A stretch of DNA of 64,000 nt. Source: Casuarius casuarius. Lineage: Eukaryota; Chordata; Aves; Casuariiformes; Casuariidae. The notes under the pieces are model-generated. The model had not been told where the DNA came from. It was given only the letters and a program-made list of their open reading frames with translations, and did not search any database. The DNA lies in the NCBI GenBank assembly GCA_003342895.1, contig PTFA01000024.1, positions 5,513,505 through 5,577,504 of the forward strand. The letters are read 5' to 3'. Both the position numbers and the translations under genes were made by a program. Below are positions 51,301-62,830 of this stretch, one piece after another; position 1 is the stretch's first letter, and every line of letters starts with the position of its first letter.

Positions 51301-52984
51301 CATAAGAATAAATATCTCAGGCCCAATTTTGCAACTCATTCCTTTAGCCTTACCACAGTCTTCTATTCCTAACAGATATTGTTCTAACAGATGGATAAAA
51401 TTAAACTAACTTTTTACAGATCTTTAAACCTTTAAGTATTTTTTCAAAAAATGGAGAAAATGATCAGTGATCAGCAACACTCCAATATCTGCTCTTCAGC
51501 TAAGTACCTATCATCACATGCTTCGTGAAACAGACTAAATATTTGCTGTCTTATTTATATAAAACTACTTTTCACACAATAGTTACCCTTTACTGATACC
51601 AGTGATAGTTATAAATGGGATGCAGTGATGGATGCAGTCTATCCTGGTGCAGGGTGAATTTAGGAATTATTTTTCTACATTTTTATGAAATGGAGCTTAT
51701 ATTAAATTAGCACTGTTCTTTTCCCCATTCGCTGTCTTACCTTAGCCGCACATTCATGGCCATCTAAATACTCATCAGAAATATGAGCGTACCAGCTCTT
51801 GTTTCCAATGAAAGAAGTTTTTATTTGGATTAATTTGAAGGCTTTTTCTGTTTAACCTGCTAACAAACAGATAGAATTATGGAGTTCTTTCTTATGCTTG
51901 ATCACACCAACAGATAACACACACAGAGTAAGGGAGCTGCTCCTTCTGTTTTCTGCTGCCAACCTAATATGCTTCATACCTCTATAAAGTTTAGTTTGTG
52001 ACTTTTTTCCATTTCTCCTTTAGGGCTATTTATGAAGTATATAGTCCACAGCTTTATTTCAACACAGCAAAATTGTTAAGAGTTTTGAATAAACAGACTG
52101 CACAGAAGGCTATTCACTTCCTGACACACAGGAATTCATTACTCTAGGCTTGCCTCACATTCTGTTTTACAGTTCAAGATACTGATGGAGTTCAAGGTCA
52201 AAACTTGCTCACTCAGTCTGAGCCTTGAACTACAACAAGCCAGTGCATTTTTTCTCACTTTATCAAGGCCCATATCCACAACTTCCTTTGTACGTAATAG
52301 AAGCTAAGCAACCTGAAAAACCTGTGGGAAGCCTGGAGATTTTATTGGAAGTCAAAATTTACCTGAAACTTGAAATATTGTCAACACTGGATTTGACTTG
52401 CTAGTGCTTAGGAAATTCTACAATTATTAGAACTTGAATTTCAAAAAAAAGGAGACCATGTAAAGGTGTGAGGACCAAAAGGTTTCCGTTCAGGACTAAG
52501 AACAGTCACTTAGCCCAGGGCAGCTTGACAGAGCCAAGGTTCAAATCCTTCTTCTGAACCAGGCAGAACAGGCTGTTTTCTCACATTTTAGGCGAGTTCC
52601 CTGAACATTTTCCCACAGTGGTGCATTTTCTGTCTGACTTGACTTGAAATTTCTGTTTCGTCAAAACTGGCATACATTTGAAAGTTTCAAGTTTTGTAAT
52701 TTTTTGATGAAAAAGCAGCTCACCTGAAAACATCTCACTAGCTATAATCAATGTATGTACAGATTATGAAGCTTTTATTTAATGCTTTCAATCTATTGAG
52801 GGGTGTCTGTGGAGGCTTAATACTGTTAATATCTTTTCATAAGTGTCCTACTCATGTTAAAGGATCCAGTAGTTACAAAACTTGTATCCCAGTGCTTCAG
52901 TCCTTTCAAGTGGCTCTTATTCAAATTAAAACCTAGTTTTAGGCTGTATTATATTTGCTTTATCTAATTTGGCTTAAGGCTGTA
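51301..52984. other. Noncoding sequence
   Basis: Nothing firm. CAGGCCCAATTTTGCAACTC near 51319 faintly resembles the edge of an old amniote repeat. Confidence 0.45.
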
Positions 52985-53880
52985 TGTGAACAAGTCCTTT
53001 TACGATAAGCAGATAAGGACCATTTCACCAGTCTGCTATTTTGCACTGAAATCTAAAATTAATTTTAATGCACTGACTTTTCCAAACTGTGCAAGTATTA
53101 TAGAGTCATCAGGCATTGGAATTAAGGGGGCATGTGGAAAGGCCTTATCATTCAATTCATTAACTTCAAGAGAGAGAGGCTGTATCTTCTCTGTTTATAT
53201 TCAAGGAAATGAATGTCAAAGATTGCCATGTGTGTGGTGTAAATAAGAAAGGCCACCAGTGGAGAGCTTCCATTTTTGTGATGAGAACATAAAAGTCAGT
53301 TGCTTCTGTTCCAGAGGTGATATTTTACTTAGACGTCTGCTCTGTTTGCAAGGCAAGGAGGTAAAATGCCTTTTGTTATTGATTTGCAGACTGAGAGGGT
53401 TTGGACATCAATTAAGTTTAAGCCTTTTCAAAGTCCTTCTGTAAACCTTCATGTTTTAATGATAGACTGAACAGTTCTTTGTAAAAATACAATTTAGATG
53501 AGAGACGGAGGGAATAAAGCAAACAGAGGGTGTGGGTTATCATGAGAATAATTATACTGCATCCCTGGAGCATTTTGCTGCTTGTCATTAATTCTCCTAA
53601 ACTGTAATTTTACTATGAAAACTTTGCCTTGGGGAATTATATCATGCCATTATAAAGTCTTCACTGTAGAAGAATGCATTTTTTTATATGCTTACTGGGG
53701 AAAAAAAGATGATGAATCTGGCCCTTTATAATGGCCAAAGGTGACAGAATTCTAAGGGAATTAAATCAAGGGTTTTTGTGTGCTCTACTGTTCACTGACA
53801 TCTTCAAGCCAAGTTCCTTATCCTTTGAAATAACCTTTAGATGAGTAAAAGTAAGGCCATTGATGAATATTAGGCTTTTT
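52985..53880. promoter_or_regulatory. Possible conserved noncoding block, AT-rich with homeodomain-type sites
   Basis: A long stretch without repeats, with many TAAT/ATTA cores in varied contexts (for example AAAATTAATTTTAATGC near 53056 and CAATTCATTAACTTC near 53153). It lacks the A/T runs typical of neutral sequence nearby. Short open frames (52986-53246, 53259-53444) end without domain signatures. The look is typical of developmental enhancers in gene deserts, but conservation could not be tested. Confidence 0.25.
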
Positions 53881-54058
53881 GTTGTAATTATGTGATTCAA
53901 ATAGCTTTGAAAATTAAGCTAACTAATATATTCAGTTATTATATATTATTTGCATCCTCCACCACTGTTGTTCAAATAATTCATAGGAAAAAGAACCTTT
54001 CTGTAGAACATGTTATAATCTCTGAACTTATGTTTAATTGCTAAATTAAACATAAAAA

Positions 54059-54672
54059 AGGGACAATGTGCCCTTGCGGCAAAGAAGGCCAATGACATCC
54101 TGGGCTGCGATAGGCAGAGCGTTGCCAGCAGGTCGAGGGAGGCAATCCTTCCCCTCTACTTAGCCCTGGCAAGGCCACACCTGGAGTACTGTGTCCAGGT
54201 CTGGGCTCCCCAATACAAGAGAGGCACAGAGTACTGGAGCAAATCCAGTGGAGGGCTACTAAGATGATTAAGGGACTGGAGCATCTCTCGTATGAGGAGA
54301 GGCTGAGAGAGCTGGGACTGTTCAGCCTGGAGAAGAGAAGGCTGAGGGGGGATCTTATCAACGGGTATAAATATCTGAAGGGAGGGTGTAAAGAGGATGG
54401 GGCCAGACTCCTTTCAGTGGTGCCCAGCGATAGGACGAGACGCAACAGGCACAAACTGAAAGACAGGAAAAACTTTCCTGTGAGGATGACTGAGCACTGG
54501 AACAGGTTACCCAGAGAGGTTGTGGGGTCTCCATCCTTGGTGATATTCAAAAGCCATCTGGACACGGTTCTGGGCAATATGCTCTAGGGGGCTCTAAGGA
54601 GCAGGGGTGTTGGACTAGATGATCCCCAGAGGTCCCTTCCAACCTCAACCATTCTGTGATTCTGTGATTCTT
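54059..54672 (+). mobile_element. CR1 LINE, 5'-truncated copy with intact 3' end
   Basis: A typical bird CR1 3' copy. It starts inside ORF2 (ACAATGTGCCCTTGCGGC), includes the RT C-terminal part (54264-54587), and runs through a short 3' UTR with GGACTAGATGATCCCCAGAGG and CCTTCCAACCTCAACC. It ends in ATTCTGTG octamers at about 54651-54671. CR1 copies usually lack a poly-A tail and clear target duplications, and none is seen here. It is much less diverged than the copy at 1110-3172. Confidence 0.95.
54075..54587 (+). pseudogene. CR1 ORF2 C-terminal region, broken
   Basis: The C-terminal part of the CR1 polyprotein downstream of the RT core. The first part (54075-54235) reads as ANDILGC, then [17 protein letters not shown]. 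The frame then shifts by what looks like a small deletion near 54230. The second part (54264-54587) reads [26 protein letters not shown] and later [12 protein letters not shown], ending at the natural ORF2 stop TAG (54585-54587). Relative to typical family members, about eight residues appear to be missing near 54464-54470, between KLKDR and KNF. Not functional alone. Confidence 0.88.
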
Positions 54673-57052
54673 TGATCCCTGTTACTAATGCCATAACTAA
54701 CATTGAGATCAGTCTGACTCTTCCATTACCTTGAATAGTCATTTGAACTCTTGAAGAATGAGTGTAAGGTACTATGAAAATAAAAGTTTTTATTCTCATA
54801 GCATCATTAAAATTGAGAAGGTGCAATGTAGTATAAACTCACACTCTTTAATACTTCCCTATATGCAAATGATAAGATTTTCCTTTATGTTATGATACAC
54901 AAAGGAATCTATTACCCTATAAGTAATATTGACAGATGATGCTATCTAAAAATGCTTATTTAATTCCCAGGTATTTTATTCTTCACATATCTCCTAATGT
55001 AAATGGTTGAGTTGAGTAAAGAAGCACAAAATACAGAGGGAATACCCCTTAAAATATACATGGTAAAAGATCTGACATTGCAAAAGGTTATGTCTTAGAG
55101 TAAAAAAAAAAACAAAGGCAAAGACTGCTTACATTTTCCAAAGTATAATTTTGTATATATTTGCCCACTTAGTATTTTTCATGCAGCTTAACAGAAAGTT
55201 GAAATTTGTATGCATTTATTCTATAATGAACCCCTGGTAATGTAATTGTAATATGTAATTAGTAATGTATTGTGCCACAGCCTCTCTGATCTAGACAAAG
55301 ATAGCTGAATCAATAGACAGTTTGCTGTAGTAAACTCACAACCATGTGTTTAACAGAATGATTTGTTTGACATCTTTAAAAGTGATAAATGTTTCTTAAC
55401 AGAACCAAAAAATCTCAACTGTCATACTTAATAGGCATATAGAAAACACTTGTTTTTATCTTCTGTTGGAAGTGCTTTTAAATGGTCTTGAAAGAAGATA
55501 TCATCAGAAAAATATTTTAACCTTGTTTACTTCACAGGAGAAAATTAATTTTGTTTTCTGTTTGGATTAGAATGCTTTCAGTACTGATTGCACACAGATC
55601 ACACACAAAATCCTTCTCTTCACCATTACTATGAACCAGATTTTTCCTTCAGTTGCAAGTCTCAGTTGCAATTCAGCAAATAAATTAATACTTTATATTA
55701 ATTTGCATCTGTCCCTAAAATTTGGGGAAGATCCTAGAGCTACACATAGGTAATTTACCTTGGTGAGAGGGTTCCTGTGACTAAAGTTATTGGTAAGCAA
55801 AATGGTTATAAATGGTTGCCACTGTAATACCGAAGAAGACTCCTGACTGCTGTTTATCATCTTGTAAGGACTTTTTGTGACCTTGTACAGTCATTTCTTA
55901 GAGTAGTGAGTACATAAGTCTGCACTGACACTCTAAACTATTTTGTTGAAGTTAAAGCCATTTAATTTTATGATAAATTTCAACAAATGAGAAACACATA
56001 TCCTGCCTTTCTGGATATACAATTGCAAGATATATAAAACAAGAAATAAATATTACCTGGATTAAATTAAGATTCTTCTGCTCCTAAAACCACCATGTAG
56101 ACTTCCTCTTAACAAATTTTCCTTTCAGAAGGAAAATAAAACCACTTGCATCTTGAATCTTGAATCCTCTTTGCAAAACAAAATTACACATAAAGTAGCT
56201 GATAAACATAGATGGATTTTCTGAATTTCCCAAGATTTTAACCACTGATGAAACTGGTACTGGCTCTCAAGTGTTAATCAGCAAGCTGGACACCCTTTTG
56301 CCATATGCTTCAATATTAAAATGTCACCTAAGGTCTAACTACAGAATGTTTTATTACTAATGATGATGTAAGTGGCAAAATATTCTGCTGCAAAGTTGTC
56401 AAGTTGTTTGCAATGTTGAAAGTTAGGATAAATGTATTTTAATTTGTAAGCTAAGTTTATCATAAAAATAACTGAGAAAGAATTAGCAAGGAATGCTTTA
56501 ATACACCAGTCATACTACACGTTTTCATATTTTCCTTTTTTCAACCGAAGTCAGTGGAGCTGAAACTGCTTAACTAAGGCTGAGTTAGGCTTTTAAATGT
56601 CAAGTTAGTTTCACACTAAGTTTTGTAATATATGGACAGTTCACGAGCTAGTTTTGTAAAACTTCTGCATTGGCTTTTAGTTTTGTGACCCAAACAAAAG
56701 AGATTAAGGATTGTGATTCTATTATTTTCAGCTTTTTAAAGTAGGCTGGCAGCCTCCTCCTTTGGAGCCATTTTTAGTCACTGTCTGTTATTACTGCAGT
56801 GTGAATACTGTTGAGAACTAGGTTCAACTGGCAGTCAAGTTCACAGTCTACATTGTGGTTGCTAGAAACTATTTCTTTCCTTCTTGGATTATTTTTATTT
56901 AATTGCTAAAAGGCCACAGACTAGCCATTTCAAAGTAAGAGATCCTTCTAATGTGCAACAGCATTTTCACCCATACAAAATGAAATAAAAATGGCTTTAT
57001 GTGTCCAGAAGAATCAGTGAACAGCTCAGGCTTACAGTCTTCACACTGCAAA
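54673..57052. other. Noncoding sequence
   Basis: AT-rich; no gene. A short stretch at 56545-56600 (GAAGTCAGTGGAGCTGAAAC, then CTGAGTTAGGC) weakly resembles an amniote repeat of the form 'gaagtcaatggagctacac...ctgaggatctgg'. Confidence 0.5.
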
Positions 57053-57293
57053 ATTTTGCTTTCCTTTTTCAAAGGAAAGGAAAAAGGCAGTGTGGGGAAG
57101 TCATGGATTTTAGCTAGAATTACTGTGTCTCTGCACACTTAAAAGTGCAGGGCAAGGCAATTACCTAGAAAGGCCCATAAACATCTAGAAATAAAGCATG
57201 ACAGATACCGGACATGCCCAGTAAAATACAACTCTATTTTATGTTTTACTCATGAGCAGGCTATGTCATACTCAGCTGTCTTGAGAAAATTAA
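57053..57293 (+). repeat. Local direct duplication, copy A (~240 bp)
   Basis: Pairs with 58450-58693 in the same orientation. A 25-bp core at 57117-57141 is identical to 58515-58539. Other shared landmarks are AAAGGAAAGGAAAAA, CAGGGCAAGGCAATTAC, ACATCTAGAAATA and ATGTTTTACT. Divergence increases toward the edges, and small indels are present. Confidence 0.88.
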
Positions 57294-58449
57294 ATTAGTT
57301 AGTACTTGGTGGGAAAAAAAAAGCATTAAAGACTGTCTTGTAGGCTCAGTAGGTCCAAAATATGTATTTGTAGAGGAGGCAAAGTCTGTTTGTCTAGGCA
57401 TTTTGAATTCAGACAACAAATTGCTTTTTTACCAGCAAGGAAAGATTGTCTAGCTTTGAACACAAGGACCAGCATGCTATCAGCTGGGGAAATCACCAAA
57501 TTGTTTGTGTGTTGAAAGGGTTTTGGAGTGTTTTCAAAGGCCTAAGAGACTGCTTTTCTACTCAGGCCTCGGGCAGTCCAGGTGACACAGTCTACCTATT
57601 ATGCAGAGATCATCTCCGGAAAAAGATCGGAGAGCCGTGTATTTACATAAATGGGCCAAAATAAGGAAATGTAAATGGCATGCTAAAAATTTTCATTTAA
57701 ATTTAGGTATGTGACAAGAGCAAAGAAATTGGTGATGTTTGGAGTCTGAATATGGTTATTATGGTCAGTTTTTCTAAAAAAAATAATCCAGAAACTGAAA
57801 CATACGGAAAGTTGATTTTACCACTTGTGTTTACATGAGGAAAACTTTGTACGTATACGCATTCCCTAAAAAATCAGTTGTAAATCATCATTACCCCTCA
57901 TGTGTCAGCATTTCTCATTCTTTTGAAACTTCTGAGTAAGACCATCATTTTTTTTGATTCTCAGTATGAAGAAGTTGTATTTAGCCAGACAGAGCATTTT
58001 AATAACAAATCATTCAAGTTCATAAGCCACTTATGAAATCTAAAGAAGAGGAGAAAATTAAAAGCAGAAGTTGCAAGGTAGAAGTTACCATCCATTGTCA
58101 TTCCAAATATACATTGATCTAACACAGCAATTATCTGAGATGTTCTTTTTATGTCTAATGCAGAAGCTAAATGTCAACTGAACTGAGAACTGAGGGTTCA
58201 TACCAAAAATGTGATACAGCTCTCATTGAACAGAAACACCCACATCTAAGATCACTCTTGAGGATTTTTGTGTGTTTTGAGGAGAGGAAATTAATGTCAC
58301 CTATATTGAAATAACTCTGAATAAAAAATGCATATCACTATATTTGATCTTAAATGCAGCGATTCTTGCTTGAGTCTGCATTATTCTTGCAAGGCACTGT
58401 AGCTGGAACCTTGCTATTGGGAAATCTCCCAGCAGTTCATATGGCTACT
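57294..58449. other. Noncoding sequence between duplicate copies
   Basis: No gene recognised. The stretch 57440-57720 has complex unique sequence with a 72-codon open frame (57446-57664) lacking known domains, and could be a conserved noncoding element. Confidence 0.4.
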
Positions 58450-58693
58450 GTTTTACTTTGCCTGGCTTAAAGGAAAGGAAAAAAGCTGTGTGGAGAAGTC
58501 AGGGATTTTAGCTGGAATTACTGTGTCTCTGCACACTTACAAATTGCAGGGCAAGGCAATTACTTAGAATGGCCCAGAAACATCTAGAAATACAGTATGG
58601 CAGTTACTGGAGATGTCCAGTGTAACAAGAACTGCACTGCATGTTTTACTTGCAGGCAAGCTATGTGGTAGGTCACAGTCAACCTGAGACAAT
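58450..58693 (+). repeat. Local direct duplication, copy B (~240 bp)
   Basis: Second copy of 57053-57293, offset by about 1.4 kb. Overlapping short open frames on both strands (58564-58867) are not conserved between the copies, which argues against coding function. Confidence 0.88.
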
Positions 58694-61600
58694 AAGACAC
58701 TCAGTGTCATGTCCGTGGTGGTGGTACATGAGCCTTGTACTTCTGATGATTCTGATGACTTCCACTTGTAATGCCACAAAGAAGTTGAAAGAAAGAGGAG
58801 ATGACATTAAACTTAGCAAGACTCCATGAAGCAGAGGTATCACTGTGTGTACAGTAATCTGCAACATAGTAGAGGGAGTTTTTATAAGGTAGCTTCAATA
58901 CTGGATGCAGTCTGGTTCCAGTTGGCAATATCCACCTCATCTGATTCCTGACATACTTTTAATACTTGATGCTGTAATGACTCACTATGAGGACAGTATG
59001 TATGGCCTGACCTGAAAAGGCTTTGCCTCCTGGGTATTTCAGACAGTTTCAGCTCAGCAGAATACCCTACCCTTTTTTTCACAGGTTAAACTGCTTCTAG
59101 TCTCCAGCCTAGATATTTGGTGATGAAGAACAAGTATCCTCCCAGATAATGGACATCTGTTGCATAGGAATGAAATAACCTATCAGGTGACTTATCTGTT
59201 TCCCCATTTGTCCCATAAACACTGTATAAATGACAGCATCAAAGGCCAAGGAAGCATAGCAGTTTGAGCACAGAGCTGCTTTTTCACTCCAGCACCAGAA
59301 AAAGTCAAAGCAAGCTGGTTTTGTTCCTACTCTGGTCTGAAACCTAACCAATGTAACCAGTCTGGTAGCATCCTAGTTACTGCTTTCAGATAAACTTGTG
59401 CAAAAATAGGAGCTTGCAATTGAATAGAAGTCATCAAATTCACTGGTCTTAAGTGGTAGCTTTTTCAAGCATCCCATGGAGCAACACAGATCTCCCAGTA
59501 TATGTATGACAGGAATTAGAGGGTTTTGTCTGATTGTTTTCAGATCCCAAGATCTCTCATGTAGGTAACTATGACAAAGTTGAAGGATTTTTATTTTGAA
59601 ACTGAAAGGGAAAAAACACCTCTACAAAAGTATGGGAGGGAAGGGAGGTAGGAACTGAAGTTTCACACAACTGATTAATTACTAAGCTCAGATATGTCAG
59701 AGTTTTGGACTGTACTTTTTATAATTCCTATCCAGAGAAGCAACTGTACTTGATAGTCAGGATGAATTATTTTAATAAGTTCATTTCCTAGAAAAGATAT
59801 TCAAATGAATTAATGTTTAGCTGAATTTCAGTGGTTTTGGTTTGCTAACAAAACAGAAATTCTGAATGTGATATCCAAGCCCAGGAGTAGATTTATGTCT
59901 ATGCAGTACCAGAAGTTTGAGGAGCCAGTTTATTGTAATGTGTAGCTATTGCAAAGTAGTTCAGGTTGGAATTAGAAGGTAATGTTAGTGGACACTTGAA
60001 AGCTGCCTGGCTATACAGAGATATACATGCACCTCACATACATACAAGGTGCTCGTAATGATAACTTAGATCATTAAATTTTAGAGGCAAGATTAAAGTT
60101 CTATATAAACACAATGGCAGATCAAGGAATATAAAAATGTGCAGAGATACTTTTTCCTATATCCCTCTTCATATGCCTTATATTAAGGCATATTAATGCA
60201 TTATATAGTTCAAGTGGATGGTATCTGTTTTTGGCACAACATGTTGGAAATGTGTCTCATTTTTTACTGGATGAGTGAGACGGTTCAGTGAAATTTGCAA
60301 TTATCAACTGTCACATTCTGGCCAAAAGTCAGACGTCACCCACAAGCACAAATCAACCTACTTCCCAAAAATATGTCATCAAGAAGAAGGGAGATTTTCT
60401 TTTCCACATTAGCACCATAAAGCACTGCTGGCCTGAACAGCTTCCTAAAGAGGGAAGTGCTTATTGGTCACCAGCAGCTAGAAGGAGTTAAGAGCTGATG
60501 AACATGACTTTACCATATGTGGAAACTAGTGTCAGCAGAAGCCTGTACAACTGCTGGTCCTTTAAGCTGGAAGAAAGAACTGCCACAGAGAGAAGATTAT
60601 GTTTTTACAGGTCACTATCCAGCATCAAAACACAAGGAAGACAATTCTCATAACTCTTCTCTTTTTCCTTGCACAAATAGATTTGGCTTCTATAAAGATC
60701 TGGTTAGGTGTTGTGTTTCTCTTCCCTTTTTCTTTTTTTTGCTTTTACTAGATTTTGGAGGACTATGAAAAATACTACTCATGCGTATCCAAACCCTCAA
60801 AAAATAAAAAATAATAACTTTCTCAGCAAAAACCTCTACTGAGAACACCAGCAACACTTTTTTCCCCCTTCAGAATGTTCACATGAAAAGACAAAGCAGA
60901 ATGGGCCCACAAATGGGCCCTATTCAGCGCTCTTAGAAAATTTCCTAGTCAGACTCAATGGGATGTTGTTATGTGGTTTGCTGTGGGCTAAACTTTGCTT
61001 TCAGCCACAGCTACCGGTGAGGGATAGTGCAGGGGAATCATAATCAAATGGGAGTTTCAGAGGACATCTTGGCTGATGCAGTCAAAAGTCAGCAGAGCTG
61101 TGCATGCAACAAAACACACAAGGTTTTCCAGCCTGTGGAAAGAGTAAGCCCCCTCCCACACTGAGATTTCTAGCAGTGCCAGAGACTCTCAAGTTTATAA
61201 CATGGTGACTACTGCAGCACCTAATTTTTAGGTACCTTCCCAGCTTGTGGAACTCGCTGTCCTAGTTCTGGATGTCTGGGTTTTCTTAGATGATGCCGCA
61301 GACAGAGAGAAAGACATCTAAGCAGAAGACCTGCAATAGTCACCATGCTGTACAGAGAATGGACTTTTCCATCCTTTCAACTGAAGCCACTCCGTTTTTA
61401 GAGAGAATAATTAAATAAGTATTGGAGCAGGAACTGAAACCTCTTCTCTTTTATTTAGCACAGGAGGCATGTTGTTATGCCATATCAAACTGCGTAGTTT
61501 CTCTGCACCTGGGAGCTAGGGTACTCTTTGCTGAAGGCAGGAAGCCAAGCAAGAGAGACGGCACGATGGGCACCAGTCATTTGTGAGAGAGGGTGTAAGG

Positions 61601-62392
61601 CACAAAGTGTTCACTTGCTACTTAAGGTTACATAAGATATCCATTACTTCATACAACATAACAATGGCCTTTTCCCTTAAATTTTCAGAATTTTACATTA
61701 CAGGAAAAGCCAGCCAAATTGATACAAATGCTGAAGGAAAACAGAATTTACTAGCATTCTTCAGTTTATTTTCTAAGAAGGGCTCTGTAGTCAATGAGAA
61801 CTTTAATGTAAGATAGCAACTAGTACAGGGGGGAAGCCAGCTCAAAAAATACAAGGTCCTTGGCTTACTGATGCTGATTACTGCACTGTTACCTCACTGT
61901 GTATGAAGAAAGGAGCACCAAGAGGAAAAGAGTGTCAAGCATATGGCACTACTACCTTTTGATTTAGGAGAGGAGTTCTCCTTGGGACTTGAGAATACCA
62001 TGAGTCCTGTCACACATGTACCAAGAACCTGCAACAGATTTGCCCATCTTTACCAATAAAACTCTGAGTATCTTAAGAGATTTTAGATGTAAGGGAACTC
62101 GTGTCTCAGAAAGCTTAAGCATAGCCATAGCCATAAAGAAGTTAAAAATCCAATGCAATACTTAATAAGTAGGATTTGTGTGCTGATATACAAAGTAGTA
62201 AAGTGATATTAATTTGTGGCTGACAGCAACTGGACTATTGAATTCTGCTGCCATTGATCAATGCTTTCAACTCTAAGTCGGGTGTGTTGTAGTAACTGCT
62301 TTATCTCTCCATCTACTAATAGGTGTTTATGAGCTTTGATCATCACAGTGTTTAAAAATACAAAGAGTTATTTTCCTCTTTTTTTTTTCCAG
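58694..62392. other. Noncoding sequence
   Basis: No gene recognised. It holds a 10-bp-arm inverted repeat at 60171-60193, a pair of GGGCCC palindromes at 60903-60920 and a possible TALE/homeodomain patch at 60285-60315 (TGACAG on the minus strand near AATTATC). Confidence 0.5.
60171..60193. repeat. Inverted repeat, 10-bp arms, 3-nt spacer
   Basis: ATATGCCTTA, spacer TAT, then the exact reverse complement TAAGGCATAT. Confidence 0.9.
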
Positions 62393-62830
62393 GCAATTAG
62401 TAGAAAGATTTGTTTCATTTGCAGGTTCTTTACTTTTGTATTGGGTAACTTGTTTGTGAGATCTTTATGCGTGCAGAAAACAGGTGCACTTCATGACATT
62501 AAAGGAATGTACAGTGTGCTTTCCAAGGCCCACAAACTACAGATTCTAACATTACTGATTTCCATCACTTGGACATTTTTGCAACAGGATATTTGTTTTC
62601 GTAGGATTACCAAAATAAAATACTTCAGATTTGCTTTTTTAATTGTTGCTTTACATTTGCACTTTAGATCCCAGCACAGAATCTTTTATTTAAAGACCTT
62701 ACTCTGTTACTGTAACTCATCTTGCAGAGCCGGGTTTGCTAAACACTCAAGGCATGCAGTAGGTTTCTCTCAGTCAAGTCTGAGAGACCTGAAAAAAACT
62801 CAGTTAAGAAAGCTATATGTTTTAAGTTGA
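62336..62830 (+). other. Longest single open frame (164 codons), with a splice-acceptor-like site
   Basis: I recognise no protein. The frame is rich in Phe, Leu, Ile, Arg and Lys, as expected from AT-rich DNA, and the first codon is TTG rather than ATG. A textbook acceptor, with a long T/C tract followed by CAG, ends at 62392 inside the frame. If real, an exon would begin at 62393. GGGTAACT near 62443 is a weak possible donor. No partner exon or domain supports coding, so chance is the best explanation. Confidence 0.12.

Noticed and set aside
54041..54577. 178-codon open frame on the minus strand
   Set aside because: Antisense to the CR1 ORF2 C-terminus; the plus strand carries the real family signature.
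60903..60920. Two GGGCCC palindromes 12 bp apart
   Set aside because: Short restriction-type palindromes; likely chance.
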